Virus record (IMG/VR): IMGVR_UViG_3300043449_002292
Coordinates: 62,001-126,000 of that record
Source of the DNA: a virus
Direction: 5' to 3' (one strand)
Length of the DNA stretch: 64,000 bases
Positions 16,880 to 26,070 of this stretch are shown one piece after another. A program made the translations under genes and the position numbers. The notes beneath the pieces are model-generated. The model was not told where the DNA came from. It saw only the letters and a program-made list of their open reading frames with translations, and searched no databases. The number at the start of each line of letters is the position of its first letter. Within the stretch, counting starts at the first letter, position 1.

Positions 16880-19800
16880 TCACTTCGGTTTCGGTGGGTT
16901 CCAAGTGTCGCCATCTTTGGTTTTGTTATATCCAATTGAGGTGTCATTCTCGAAGATGTCGTTGATTCCGTCGTTGTTCTGCATGAACTTCTTGAAATTG
17001 TCCGTCGCTGCGACGTAACCGCCCATGATCAGTGATTCGGAGATCTTCTGGGCGTTCATTGTCACGTTGAGCTGCACGTTGACATTCACGGTCCCTCCAG
17101 CCACGCTCAGGGAGGTCTTCGCGACCCTCATGTTCTTCTCAAGGCGATCGATCGTCGCGTCGAGTCGAACGGTCTCAAGGTCGGCGAGGATCTCATTGAT
17201 ATTCATGGTGTGACCGACGAGGGCTGTGAGCCGCTCCTCGAACTGCGTCATACGATCCTCGCTGAGACCTTTAACGACATCCTCGATGTTGTAAGCGAGA
17301 TCTGTGATGCCCTTGATAGCCTCGTTGAGGGGCTGGATCTCCTTCACGGCATCTTTCATATTCTTGATGTTGTTGATCATCTCGCTTGAGATTCCGAAAT
17401 CCGCGCCGAAGGACTGGCCCACCCAGAATCCGAACTGCCCGAGCAATGCGATGAATCCACCCGGCATATCAGCCAGGGTTTGGGCTGACGTCAGGGACGT
17501 CAGATTTGGGATAACGGTATTCACGTCGGTCAGACCTTCAAGCGAGGTGATGATCGTCTTCAGCGCGTCAATGGCCTTCGACATGTTCTGCACGGTGTCT
17601 TTCGTTTCATCGGTGATGGAGTTATCTTTGAATTTTTCATTAAACTGTGTTGCGAAGACGCCGAGCTGAGCCACCATGCCGGTTCCACCGGTAAGATCCA
17701 GCATTTTTTTATTGGCATCATCGACGTCTCCTATTCCGATCAACGTGGTGATCGTTGTTCCGATCGACGTGAGAGCAACGTTCAGACCCCCGATAGACTT
17801 TGCGGAATCACCTGCAACCCCATAGTTCAGGTAGTCTGCAAACCATCCGGAAAGGGCTAGGACCCTGCTCAGAAATCCCGTCGTCCCTTCCTCACCTGTC
17901 GTTCCGGTTAGGTCCTGCAACCTCCTCGTCGCTTCTTTGGTGTCACCCAGACCCGCCAGCGTCGTGATGATGGCGCCAATTCCCGTGACGGCCGCACCCA
18001 GCTTGCCGATCTGCTCGCCCTTGCCCGCGGCCGCGGAGGCGTCGCCCATCAAGTTGAGCTGGCCGATCAGGCCCATCCTCTTGCCGTCGCCCTTCAGGAG
18101 CGTGAAGGCGGTCGCGATGGCATCAAACATTCCCTCTGTATCGATCGTTCCGGCCCAGTCCTTCGGAATCGCAGCATCGATCGCTGAGACTGAGTTGATC
18201 ACGCCCTGCAATGTGGTCGCTATCTGCTGCAGGGATCCGATCTGGCTGGTCATCCCCGCGGCATACGTCAGATTCGTCTTGAACGTCTCATCGCTGAACG
18301 GTTCCACAAGCTGCTTGATCACGTCCCCGATACCCTCCAGGACGCTCGTCAGAACCCCTTTCGTGCCCTCGGCGACACCGAGCTTGCTGGCGACCCAGGT
18401 GGCAGCCGCAGCACCGACAAGTCCCATCGTGCCCATCTTCTCGTGCATCTTGCTGATGCCGAACATGGCACCCGCGACCGCGATGCCGAACACGGCAAGG
18501 ATACCTCCCAAGGCAAGGAGGTCCCCTATGCCGACATTCTCGAGTTTCTTCGCTGACTCAGCTATAAGGTCAACGAAGCTGTAGGTCTTATCAGGCAGCG
18601 GCTCCATGAGCGAGGCCATGAGCTCGGCGATGGCGCCTCCGATCGTCTTGATCGCCACGCCGACGGCAGCGGCCATCGTTGCGATCCTGAGCGGATCCTC
18701 TATGATATCGAAGAGCCTCTCCATCATGCCCTTACCGGTGGTAAGCGTGTCAGCTATCGGTGACTCGATCCCGCTCGAAAGACCTGAGGCGACATCTGCC
18801 GCGGCCCCCGAGGCAGCCCCGACAGCGCCCCCGGTGGATACCGCCTCCCCGACCGCATCGAATATCTTTCCAGTCTCCCCGAAGAACATGTTCGCGATCT
18901 CGGTGATCGTCGACATGATCGGACCACCCCCGACGAAGATTCCAGCGATCGCGGTTGCCCAGGGATACTGCTCGAACATCCTCATGATCGCGTCAATGAT
19001 TGCGCCACCGAGATCCGGCAGCTGATCCAGCAGCTTCGGAAGCGCGACCTTCAGGCGATCGACGGATTTTTTGAAGGCTGATTGGATCCCGCCCGTGACG
19101 CCTGATTCTCCATCATCCGTGAACATCTTCGTCAGGTTGTCGATCCACCTTGGGATGCTATCGACGAGCCACTCAACGCCGCCGACAAGAACGTCAAGCA
19201 TGAACTGTCCGAACCTCGCGGCCATATCCATGAAGCTAAAGTTTCCAACCCCCTCTGTGAAAGCTTTGGAAATGGATGTGAAGACGCCACCGAGGAGCTC
19301 CTTAACGCCCCCGACCACATCGCCCTCCTTCACCTTGGTTATGAAACTCTCAACGCTTGTTGCGATCTCCTCGAACATCGTGCCGATCTTGGTGAACAGC
19401 CCAAGAAATGCTTGACCATCATCATTCTTGAACAGGACCGCCGAGAATATCCTACCCACCCTCTGACCGATTACAGCCACGTCAATCATCTTCTTAGCAA
19501 GGTCCCCGATAGTTTTTAGGACACCTTTTGAGCCAAAGAACCCCCGACCGAATCCCTCGAAGAATGCTGACATGAAACCCGTGAATTCCTTAAACGGCGT
19601 GATGACGTTCTCAATGTTGTCCGCAAGATCCTTGAATGTCTCCTCGGTCGACTTCTGCTTCTTGTTCGCCGCGTCAGCGCCCGCGACGATCTCATCGTAG
19701 GACATCGCCAGACCCTGTGAGGAGAACGCAAGACTCACCTGCTTCTCGGTGAGACCCGCAGTGTCAGCGAGCAGCTTGCGATCCACGCGTGACATCTCGT

Positions 19801-20956
19801 CGATCGATCTGCCCGTCGCCGCGAACGCGCGCTGGAGCTCCTGCAGACGATCGGCTGCGCCTTCCATGTTCCTCAGCTTCAGGGGATCGAGAACCATGCC
19901 GAAACCCTGCGCGAGGCTGGCGGCCGCCTCCGCACCCTGCTCGAAGTCATCGAACTTGTCAACGAGCCCGGTGAGCTCGGTGATCTCTATGCCTAGCTTT
20001 CGTGTGAAGACGGCGGCCTGAGTCATCTCCTTCACGTAATTGCCAGTCATCTTTCCCAGGAGCTTGAAATTGTTCAACGCAGCGCCGACGTCCTTTCCGA
20101 GAACCTTCGTGGAGATACCGAAATTTCTTCCGATCTTGTCGACCGATGACAATATCTCCTGAGAGAGTGACTTGGTGCTTCTGCCAGTCGCAATGGCAAG
20201 GGTCGCGGTTTGCTGCATCGCCTCGGAGGAGAAACCGAGACCTTCCTTCAGGAGGTAGAGCTCGTCCGAGGCTTCGTTGAACTCCGAACCCAGCGCGTCG
20301 GTGATCGCCCCCATATCCTCGAAGACTTCCATGGCCTTCTCAACACGGTCGATGGATCCATCGATTCCAGGGGCGAACTTGGAGGCGAAGACGTTCGCTC
20401 CTCCTGCAGCCTCCTTCAGGCTGCTCCCCATCGTTGTCGCCATTGTCTTGACACGAGCCGCTGATGTCTCAGTGAAGCTGCCAACTTTCGCGCGCACCTT
20501 CTCGTAGGCTTCGGCGAGCTCGTACAACTTCTGCGCCATCTCGACCGCTTTCTTAATGAGAGTGTCGTACATTGTCGAGAGAACTCCGAAGGCAGCCTGC
20601 ACCGGGTTCATGATGATATCATGAAGTGAGGTGAAGTTCGTTCCCAGGAGCGCAAGACCCTCACTGAAGGGCGTGGTGAACTTCTCCCACACTCCCTCAC
20701 CGACGAAATCTTTTATCTTTCCGGTGAACGTGCTCCACATGCCGCTGGTCTTCTCGAGCTCCTCACCGGCGGACGACATGCTGCCCGCCATGTCATTGAC
20801 CGCTGGCACTGCATCCTGCGCAGCTTCCGTCACGTTTCGGAACGCGGCGGCCTGGGATCCAGCACCCTCCGAGATCGCAGTCAGCAGCTCACGCTGCTGC
20901 TTGAGGGACGCGTTAATCTCCTGAAGTATCTGTAGTTGCTCAGCTTGGATGTCCAC
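16880..20956 (-). CDS. Tail tape measure protein
   Basis: Sets tail length and later leaves the tube during DNA ejection. The 1358-residue protein begins with a heptad-rich helix (ILQEINASLKQQRELLTAIS). Long helical repeats follow, then several hydrophobic segments in the middle (for example LLALGGILAVFGIAVAGAMF), typical of tape measures. It directly follows the tube and chaperone genes and precedes baseplate genes, the invariant order in tailed phages. It is over twice the size of T4 gp29 (590 residues). At the usual 0.15 nm per residue it predicts a tail near 200 nm. It starts at GTG (20956), with GGTGA upstream. An ATAGTTA motif lies 24-30 nt before the start. Repeated modules of the type LGxxITTLxGIGDxxxA occur near residues 980-1130. 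Confidence 0.88.
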   Translation of the reverse strand: MDIQAEQLQILQEINASLKQQRELLTAISEGAGSQAAAFRNVTEAAQDAVPAVNDMAGSMSSAGEELEKTSGMWSTFTGKIKDFVGEGVWEKFTTPFSEGLALLGTNFTSLHDIIMNPVQAAFGVLSTMYDTLIKKAVEMAQKLYELAEAYEKVRAKVGSFTETSAARVKTMATTMGSSLKEAAGGANVFASKFAPGIDGSIDRVEKAMEVFEDMGAITDALGSEFNEASDELYLLKEGLGFSSEAMQQTATLAIATGRSTKSLSQEILSSVDKIGRNFGISTKVLGKDVGAALNNFKLLGKMTGNYVKEMTQAAVFTRKLGIEITELTGLVDKFDDFEQGAEAAASLAQGFGMVLDPLKLRNMEGAADRLQELQRAFAATGRSIDEMSRVDRKLLADTAGLTEKQVSLAFSSQGLAMSYDEIVAGADAANKKQKSTEETFKDLADNIENVITPFKEFTGFMSAFFEGFGRGFFGSKGVLKTIGDLAKKMIDVAVIGQRVGRIFSAVLFKNDDGQAFLGLFTKIGTMFEEIATSVESFITKVKEGDVVGGVKELLGGVFTSISKAFTEGVGNFSFMDMAARFGQFMLDVLVGGVEWLVDSIPRWIDNLTKMFTDDGESGVTGGIQSAFKKSVDRLKVALPKLLDQLPDLGGAIIDAIMRMFEQYPWATAIAGIFVGGGPIMSTITEIANMFFGETGKIFDAVGEAVSTGGAVGAASGAAADVASGLSSGIESPIADTLTTGKGMMERLFDIIEDPLRIATMAAAVGVAIKTIGGAIAELMASLMEPLPDKTYSFVDLIAESAKKLENVGIGDLLALGGILAVFGIAVAGAMFGISKMHEKMGTMGLVGAAAATWVASKLGVAEGTKGVLTSVLEGIGDVIKQLVEPFSDETFKTNLTYAAGMTSQIGSLQQIATTLQGVINSVSAIDAAIPKDWAGTIDTEGMFDAIATAFTLLKGDGKRMGLIGQLNLMGDASAAAGKGEQIGKLGAAVTGIGAIITTLAGLGDTKEATRRLQDLTGTTGEEGTTGFLSRVLALSGWFADYLNYGVAGDSAKSIGGLNVALTSIGTTITTLIGIGDVDDANKKMLDLTGGTGMVAQLGVFATQFNEKFKDNSITDETKDTVQNMSKAIDALKTIITSLEGLTDVNTVIPNLTSLTSAQTLADMPGGFIALLGQFGFWVGQSFGADFGISSEMINNIKNMKDAVKEIQPLNEAIKGITDLAYNIEDVVKGLSEDRMTQFEERLTALVGHTMNINEILADLETVRLDATIDRLEKNMRVAKTSLSVAGGTVNVNVQLNVTMNAQKISESLIMGGYVAATDNFKKFMQNNDGINDIFENDTSIGYNKTKDGDTWNPPKPK

Positions 20957-20979
20957 GCTATCTCACCGATGCTATTCCC

Positions 20980-20986
20980 TAACTAT
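20980..20986 (-). promoter_or_regulatory. ATAGTTA motif upstream of the tape measure gene
   Basis: The minus strand reads CGCATAGTTAGG between the stop of the 86-residue gene and the tape measure start. The same heptamer recurs upstream of four other structural genes at similar positions. It could be a late promoter element by analogy with the T4 late TATAAATA box, but this is a pattern match only. Confidence 0.3.
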
Positions 20987-21001
20987 GCGGGAGAGCTTTT
21001 T

Positions 21002-21262
21002 TCAGTAACGCCATTCCCTTCCGATAACGCGTCTGAACTCGGCCGCAGCAACCTGACGTGTCCTTATCATCTCGGTGACAGCGTCAAGGTTCGTGCTATT
21101 GTCGCAGAGCGCCTCGTAGAGCCGCCGTGAGGCGTTCATCGCATTGCGGATCGCCTCCACTTGCTTCTTATCACCGGAGAAGCTCGGGACGTTTCCGCCC
21201 TCGAGGATGTAACGACCTGCTGACCTGAAGATCTCCGTGAGAACTTTTTCCTGTTTTTCCAT
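21002..21262 (-). CDS. Small helical protein between chaperone and tape measure
   Basis: An 86-residue, Arg/Glu/Ala-rich, probably all-helical protein (EKQEKVLTEIFRSAGRYIL, then SRRLYEALCDN and RQVAAAEFRRVIGREW). It is not recognised. It lies in the tail assembly cluster, so an assembly helper or minor virion role is likely. A possible alternative is an extra partner of the frameshifted tail assembly chaperone encoded just upstream. Confidence 0.7.
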   Translation of the reverse strand: MEKQEKVLTEIFRSAGRYILEGGNVPSFSGDKKQVEAIRNAMNASRRLYEALCDNSTNLDAVTEMIRTRQVAAAEFRRVIGREWRY

Positions 21263-21287
21263 CTTGCAAAACTCCTGCGATTAAGTA

Positions 21288-21596
21288 TTACGTGAATCGA
21301 CGAAGCCGCGCAGGAGTCTCCCCCCGATGCATCCCCATCAGCGCACGTGTCTGGGCGTCGTTCTGATGGGCAGCTCGGGTCGGTGTGTTCTGCTTCTCAC
21401 TGTTACGTGAGAGCTCCTTGTTGAGCCGTGTGATGAACCAGGCACGATACTGGATGGGAATGTTGTAGCACTCCCAGTAGCTGAAGCCCATGTAATACAT
21501 GAGCAGGAAGCTCTGCTCGAGGTAGATCTCACGATCCTCAGGCGTCAGGCCAAAAAAAGCTGGCGCCGAGCGGCACCCGCACCTCGCTCTGCTCAC
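21288..21596 (-). CDS. Tail assembly chaperone, frameshift extension (gp51-like)
   Basis: The frame codes for a helical domain with AFFGLTPEDREIYLEQSFLL and a segment YMGFSYWECYNIPIQYRAWF, then RLNKEL. This pattern is like the T4 gp51-type hub assembly proteins of T4-related phages, where FxYxEAYxIPxxYRxWFIxR recurs. The only upstream start is a GTG at 21596 with no Shine-Dalgarno. The frame overlaps the end of the 280-residue chaperone gene by 59 nt, and the overlap contains a run of seven T on the coding strand (21552-21558). The simplest reading is that the domain is made as a C-terminal extension by ribosomal frameshifting (+1 or -2), giving a product of about 363 residues. The G/GT system of phage lambda is the classical parallel. 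Confidence 0.75.
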   Translation of the reverse strand: MSRARCGCRSAPAFFGLTPEDREIYLEQSFLLMYYMGFSYWECYNIPIQYRAWFITRLNKELSRNSEKQNTPTRAAHQNDAQTRALMGMHRGETPARLRRFT

Positions 21597-22380
21597 CGCA
21601 GGATGCGCAGTCGAACTCTCCCTTCAGCTCGATGCCGGGCTCATTCGCGTCGATGTGCTTACGAAGCGCCATCGAGTCACGGGCAGGCATGTTGCGGATG
21701 AAGCCGTTGATCGAGGAGCGGTCGGTCTTACCATCGATCGAGACGATGGAATACTGGAGACGGGTGGTCACCGCGCTGTCAGCGATCGCACCCTGCTTCT
21801 TCGCGCGTTCCGTGATGGTGTTGATCTCCTCCTCATCACGACCCGTCAGGAACTTGAAGTGCACGGCCTTCTTCGTGATCGGAAGCTTGAACTCGAAGAC
21901 GTTCTGACCCACGGTGACAGGGTCAGCCTGGAGACGCTTGATCGGCATGTCGGCAAGGTTGAACTCCTGCTTCGAGCGAGTGTTGCACTTCGGGCAGTCA
22001 GCCTCAACACGATACTCCGCACCGTAACCGGTGATGCGAAGGGCGACCATGATCGCGTTACGATCACCAGCGAGCATGTCCTGCACCTGGATCCGCTTGT
22101 CCGTCAGGCAGCTCCTGATAAGTTCGGTGATGACGGTGCCCTTCTTGATGAGAGCGCGTGAGGTCAGGATGTCCTCCTCACGGGCGGTCATCGCACGAAT
22201 ATCAACGGTCTCCCTCTTGTGAAGCGGACTCTCCGTTGGATAGACGACACCGTTCGAGGGAAGCGGAACGGACTCCACCGGAACCTCGAAACCGAAATCA
22301 TCGCGCATGACATCCTTCGTCTGGATGCCCGCTGGAACCGCCCCACCGAAAAGTGCACTACGATCTGTCTCACCTGCCAC
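21538..22380 (-). CDS. Tail assembly chaperone / baseplate hub assembly protein, T4 gp26-like
   Basis: A 280-residue protein whose core reads VPLPSNGVVYPTESPLHKRE, then MTAREEDILTSRALIKKGT. This signature belongs to the T4-type hub assembly family (gp26 group). It also carries two CxxC pairs (CPKC near 135, CASC near 262) that can form a zinc site. It starts at GTG with AGGAG 8 nt upstream. It is the first gene after a strong terminator that follows the tail tube gene, so it should have its own promoter. Position just upstream of the tape measure gene, plus a T7 run at its 3' end leading into a second frame, fits a tail assembly chaperone that loads the tape measure. Confidence 0.82.
   Translation of the reverse strand: MAGETDRSALFGGAVPAGIQTKDVMRDDFGFEVPVESVPLPSNGVVYPTESPLHKRETVDIRAMTAREEDILTSRALIKKGTVITELIRSCLTDKRIQVQDMLAGDRNAIMVALRITGYGAEYRVEADCPKCNTRSKQEFNLADMPIKRLQADPVTVGQNVFEFKLPITKKAVHFKFLTGRDEEEINTITERAKKQGAIADSAVTTRLQYSIVSIDGKTDRSSINGFIRNMPARDSMALRKHIDANEPGIELKGEFDCASCGEQSEVRVPLGASFFWPDA
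21552..21558 (-). promoter_or_regulatory. T7 slippery run, candidate programmed frameshift site
   Basis: On the coding strand the 0-frame codons are AGC TTT TTT TGG, with the stop TGA four codons after the last TTT. The downstream domain is read as GCT TTT TTT GGC. A tRNA-Phe on TTT can re-pair after moving +1 or -2 within the seven T, so either shift would join the two frames. Confidence 0.65.
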
Positions 22381-22433
22381 GTTGTTGACTCCTAAAATTT
22401 GCTATAGCAATTGTTAGCAATCATATGAGCAAG
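22380..22433 (-). promoter_or_regulatory. Probable promoter/operator region for the chaperone gene
   Basis: The space between the terminator at 22434-22465 and the chaperone start is AT-rich. It holds a perfect 12-bp palindrome TTGCTATAGCAA (22399-22410), flanked by the related TTGCTAACAA. Because the preceding hairpin should stop transcription from the sheath-tube unit, a promoter is expected here. No clear bacterial -35/-10 pair with normal spacing is seen. Confidence 0.35.
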
Positions 22434-22465
22434 TAAAAAAATGGCCACGCAAAATGCGTGGCCAT
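22434..22465 (-). terminator. Strong rho-independent terminator after the tail tube gene
   Basis: A perfect 11-bp stem (ATGGCCACGCA/TGCGTGGCCAT) with a 3-nt loop spans 22441-22465. It is followed on the minus strand by a run of T covering 22434-22441. It ends the sheath-tube transcription unit and separates these abundant proteins from the chaperone and tape measure genes. Confidence 0.92.
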
Positions 22466-22487
22466 CCTTCTTTTAGTGTTATTCCGA

Positions 22488-22976
22488 TCAGTACTGTAGG
22501 ACGCAGTTGTCGAAGCGGAGTGTGAGGGCAATTTCCATGATGTCATCGCCATCATACTTGAGCTCACCGAAGCCCGCCGAGGTGATGAAGGCTCCCTTAA
22601 TATCCCAGAGCTCGATAACGGTGCCGACCGGATCGAGGAGCTTCAGCTGGCAGTCGCGCTTGTAGAAGTCAGCGTAGCCTGCGCGTCCTGATACCGACTC
22701 AAAGTGGGTGCGAATCCATTCCATCACCTGCTGGGCGCCTGAGGGGGCGATCGCATCGTAGAGGGTCACGTCGATCGTCTCGAAGGTCGTCTTGCCGGCG
22801 ATGTAACGACGCGAGTTGATCCAAGGGATCTCCTTCTCCTCAGTCTTCACGCTTGGGCGCTTCGTTGACTTGATGAGGTAAGCATCGATTCCCTCGATGG
22901 CAAAAACCCATCGGTTCGACCTCTTCGGTTCAAACTTGTTGGGTAGCATATCGGTGACTGAGAGTGTCTCGGCCAT
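22488..22976 (-). CDS. Tail tube protein, T4 gp19-like
   Basis: Polymerises into the inner tube of the contractile tail. The 162-residue protein matches T4 gp19 (163 residues) in size. It has the family start PNKFEPKRSNRWVFAIEG followed by IDAYLIKSTKRPS, a middle DVTLYDAIAPSGAQQVMEW, and the end segment GELKYDGDDIMEIALTLRFD. It follows the sheath genes and is followed by a perfect terminator, as expected for a very abundant protein. A strong GGAG precedes the ATG, and an ATAGTTA motif lies 17-23 nt upstream of the start. Confidence 0.95.
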   Translation of the reverse strand: MAETLSVTDMLPNKFEPKRSNRWVFAIEGIDAYLIKSTKRPSVKTEEKEIPWINSRRYIAGKTTFETIDVTLYDAIAPSGAQQVMEWIRTHFESVSGRAGYADFYKRDCQLKLLDPVGTVIELWDIKGAFITSAGFGELKYDGDDIMEIALTLRFDNCVLQY

Positions 22977-22992
22977 TGTGTCTCCTGTTCCT

Positions 22993-22999
22993 TAACTAT
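22993..22999 (-). promoter_or_regulatory. ATAGTTA motif upstream of the tail tube gene
   Basis: The minus strand reads ACAATAGTTAAGG between the sheath stop and the tube Shine-Dalgarno. It is one of five intergenic copies of this heptamer, all before structural genes. A late promoter element is the working guess; no test of it is possible from sequence alone. Confidence 0.35.
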
Positions 23000-23017
23000 T
23001 GTTGTTATTCTAAATTC

Positions 23018-26000
23018 TTAGAAATTAGCCGCGTTTCTTGCCTCAAAGTCGATCGAGATGAACTCGGCCGCCTTCGTGGGCTGCAGGTAAATCTTACCGC
23101 GGATGGTGTTGTTCTCGATGTCAGCCTGCGTTGTCGTTGTCGTATCGATCTGGACACGGTAACGCTCGACACCACGCTGCGCCTGCACCTGCTTCATGAT
23201 GGGGGTCACGAGGGAGTTGAAGCGGGCGATGGTTGCCTCACGGTTCGGCTCGAAGAGAAGGGTGTAAGCGACGGCCTTCACTCGACGACGAACCTCGATG
23301 AGGAGTCGACGGACGTTGACGCGATCGAGGGCCGAACCTTCAGCAAGCGTTGTTCGTTGTCCGTTGATAATGATCCCAGCGCCCAGTGAGGCGACGATCG
23401 GGTTGATACCGGCGTCATACACGGTGTCGACATTCTCCGCTAGGAACTTCGTGCTGAGCTCCTCTGCAGGGATAATCGCGCGGACGTAACCTGCGGGAGC
23501 ATTCCACGCGTAACCGATACGATCGTTCTGACCGAAGGCACCGAGGACCATCGCGGAAGCCGGAACTCTCATGGACACCGGGATCCCGTTTCCTGGATCG
23601 ATCGAGGCGAAGAGATCCGGGAAGTATGCAGCACCGAAGGAGTTGTTAAGACCGCGGTTACGGAAGCGTGTCGTTGTGTAGTTGACGTTGACACTCGGAT
23701 ACGTGTCGGAGGAGATCGACGCGGTGATGTAGCTGTTGGTCTCGTCCTTCAACTCAACGTCCATGATGTAGAGCGCATCAAACTTCGTCTGCATGGACGA
23801 CAGGGCATAATCCGTGACTGCGGGATGACGAACATCCGGGATCGCCAGGAGGCTAACGTCGGAGTAGGTCTTGTTCGACATGATATCGACCGCCTTGCGG
23901 TAAGCAGCGACCGTCGGTCCGTTGAGCTCTCCCTGGTTGGTGTTATCGAGCTCACGACGGATAGCAGAGTCACGCATGTAGAACTTGTCAGCGTCGAAGA
24001 CGTTCAGACCATCGAATCCGCCCTGCATGAAGGTTACGAACTTCAGGTAGCTCCTGTTTGAAGCGTATGAGAAGTCGACGTTAACGTCCAGGAACCTTCC
24101 ACCCAGGGTGCTATCAAGAACTCCGTCACGCTGGTATACAGCCTCATCCCAGCGGGTCGTATCAATCGTGGTGTCGGAGCTTGTCATCACCTGGACCCTC
24201 TCCAGCGTGAAGAGGTTCTTGTTGAAGAGATCCGCGTCAACCACGGAGCCATTGACGTTCTGAGCACCCTCGTTTCCACCCGCCCAGGGGTTCTGGTATG
24301 TCGTGTGGAACTTGGGGAAATACTTCGTGTATGCAGAGAACGCGCCAGCGCCCAGGAGCGTGGTAGGAGCCGTGGTTCCATCGTTCGGCTGCGTTGTTGA
24401 GTTGCAGACATTGAACTGTGGTCCCCAGTAATACTTGCTCTCACCAGTCGCATTCGGATCGGCAGCGGCGGCGCCGATATTGATGCTGTGCCTGAAGAAG
24501 ATCGGCAGCTCACGAGCATTCGTCGTTGGAACGGTGAGGTGTGGGCTGTTACCGTAAGATCCTGTGGTGAGGAACCCAGAACCTGATGTCACAAGGTGGT
24601 AGTATCCACGTGAACCGACCGGCAGTGTGTTGGTCGGAACAATCTTGTTGATGACATCGTCTGAGAGTTCGATCCTGATACGACGTGAGGCCTTACCGTA
24701 GAGACCGTCCTCGATAACTTTCTGCGCGTCAGCCGTGCGATCGAAATCAAAGTAGGTGTTGAGATCACCGATCTTCTTTCCAACGAAGTTGGAGCTGTCA
24801 GGATCGAGATCACAATCAACGTAACTCTCTAGGACGACGGGTGAATCATCGCTGTCATCGAAGCTCCGCAGCTTGACGGTGAACCTACCGTAGGAGTCAG
24901 CCGTGGTAGGATACTTGATGTTCTCGATTGTTATCTTGTAGAGCTCGTTTGAATCGGCGCCGTCGGAACGTGCGTGGAACTTGAAGAGGTTGTACCTTGT
25001 TCCACCGAAGTTCTGGGAGACGATGAACGGGGTCGCTGGGTGCTGATAACGATCCTCGAAACCCTCGTAGTTGGGGAACGTGGCAGTTCCGTTATTTGCC
25101 GTCTGCGTTCCACTCAGGCAGAAGACGATCTCCTCGATCGATGTGTTCACGTCGACGCGACGAACGAGATCCTGTGCGGCGATTCCGGATCCTGTTGGAA
25201 CCGCGAAGGCATCGAGAACATCGTAATGGTTGTAGAGAACGTATCCATACTCCTCGACAAGACGGGGATTTGTGTTTAACGTTCTCGCGAAGTAGCTGAG
25301 ATCGCTTGGGTTAAGCGAGGCGCTGATAACGCTCGGATACGCATCCGAGTCGGTGTGGCCGTTCAGGAACAGGGTGAAGTTCTGCTTGCCGCTGCGAAGA
25401 TCGAGCGACCCAGTGAACCATCCCTTAGCCGGAATCGCGGTCGTAGCAGCGGAAGAGTAGGTATCCGAAGTGGCTCCGGGAGCGGAGCTCGAAACGGTGA
25501 TCTGAACGCCTGACGCGGCGAAGAGAACGCCGCGGATGATCGGCTGCGCCGCGGTCGACGTCTGAACTCCTGAATCAGAGAGTAACCAGGAACCAGCAGA
25601 TTCCGACATGTAGCAGCCGAGGAAGTATGTCCTTCCGTTGATTCCGCTCGTGGTGGCGTATGGATTGTTTCCAAGCTGACCCGTCGCAGTCTGCACCTTC
25701 TGCGACCCTACCACGAAGCCAGCGTTAGTAACCTTGCCAGCGTTCGGGGAAGCTGTCGTGCGTTTATTTCCATCACCGACGCCAAGAACCCTGACATACG
25801 TTCCCGCCGATGCGTTGTTCAGCCACTGATTCAGGGCCACCGGCGCCGGACGATCAGCGCTTGGGTATCCAAACTCAGTCCTGAACTGCTGAGCGTTGGC
25901 GAAAGTCAGGGGAACGAAAGCAGTTCCCTGATCGGCTGTTCCGATCACTCCCGCGGCGCGACCCGATGGTTGAACCTCGGTCACCCCACCGGTGCTATCG

Positions 26001-26032
26001 ATCTCATTTAACGTGATATTTGGCGCAGCCAT
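23018..26032 (-). CDS. Tail sheath protein, copy 1 (T4 gp18-like)
   Basis: Forms the contractile sheath. The 1004-residue protein has the sheath N-terminus with an early strand (NITLNEIDSTGGV) and GVIGTADQGTAFVPLTFANA. The conserved C-terminal core contains SALDRVNVRRLLIEVRRRV, LLFEPN, and the C-terminal strand KAAEFISIDFEARN, which links neighbouring subunits in sheaths. It is about 50 percent longer than T4 gp18 (659 residues). The extra length lies in the middle, where sheath proteins carry surface domains. A second, divergent sheath gene precedes it. Being closer to the tube gene, this copy is the better candidate for the main sheath subunit, but that is inference. Confidence 0.93.
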   Translation of the reverse strand: MAAPNITLNEIDSTGGVTEVQPSGRAAGVIGTADQGTAFVPLTFANAQQFRTEFGYPSADRPAPVALNQWLNNASAGTYVRVLGVGDGNKRTTASPNAGKVTNAGFVVGSQKVQTATGQLGNNPYATTSGINGRTYFLGCYMSESAGSWLLSDSGVQTSTAAQPIIRGVLFAASGVQITVSSSAPGATSDTYSSAATTAIPAKGWFTGSLDLRSGKQNFTLFLNGHTDSDAYPSVISASLNPSDLSYFARTLNTNPRLVEEYGYVLYNHYDVLDAFAVPTGSGIAAQDLVRRVDVNTSIEEIVFCLSGTQTANNGTATFPNYEGFEDRYQHPATPFIVSQNFGGTRYNLFKFHARSDGADSNELYKITIENIKYPTTADSYGRFTVKLRSFDDSDDSPVVLESYVDCDLDPDSSNFVGKKIGDLNTYFDFDRTADAQKVIEDGLYGKASRRIRIELSDDVINKIVPTNTLPVGSRGYYHLVTSGSGFLTTGSYGNSPHLTVPTTNARELPIFFRHSINIGAAAADPNATGESKYYWGPQFNVCNSTTQPNDGTTAPTTLLGAGAFSAYTKYFPKFHTTYQNPWAGGNEGAQNVNGSVVDADLFNKNLFTLERVQVMTSSDTTIDTTRWDEAVYQRDGVLDSTLGGRFLDVNVDFSYASNRSYLKFVTFMQGGFDGLNVFDADKFYMRDSAIRRELDNTNQGELNGPTVAAYRKAVDIMSNKTYSDVSLLAIPDVRHPAVTDYALSSMQTKFDALYIMDVELKDETNSYITASISSDTYPSVNVNYTTTRFRNRGLNNSFGAAYFPDLFASIDPGNGIPVSMRVPASAMVLGAFGQNDRIGYAWNAPAGYVRAIIPAEELSTKFLAENVDTVYDAGINPIVASLGAGIIINGQRTTLAEGSALDRVNVRRLLIEVRRRVKAVAYTLLFEPNREATIARFNSLVTPIMKQVQAQRGVERYRVQIDTTTTTQADIENNTIRGKIYLQPTKAAEFISIDFEARNAANF

Positions 26033-26057
26033 TCGTTGAACTCCTTAATCTCTCGCT

Positions 26058-26064
26058 TAACTAT
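26058..26064 (-). promoter_or_regulatory. ATAGTTA motif upstream of sheath copy 1
   Basis: The minus strand reads GCAATAGTTAAG 7 nt after the stop of sheath copy 2. It is nearly identical over 11 of 12 bases to the copy before the tube gene. It could allow separate expression of the two sheaths. Confidence 0.35.
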
Positions 26065-26070
26065 TGCTGA

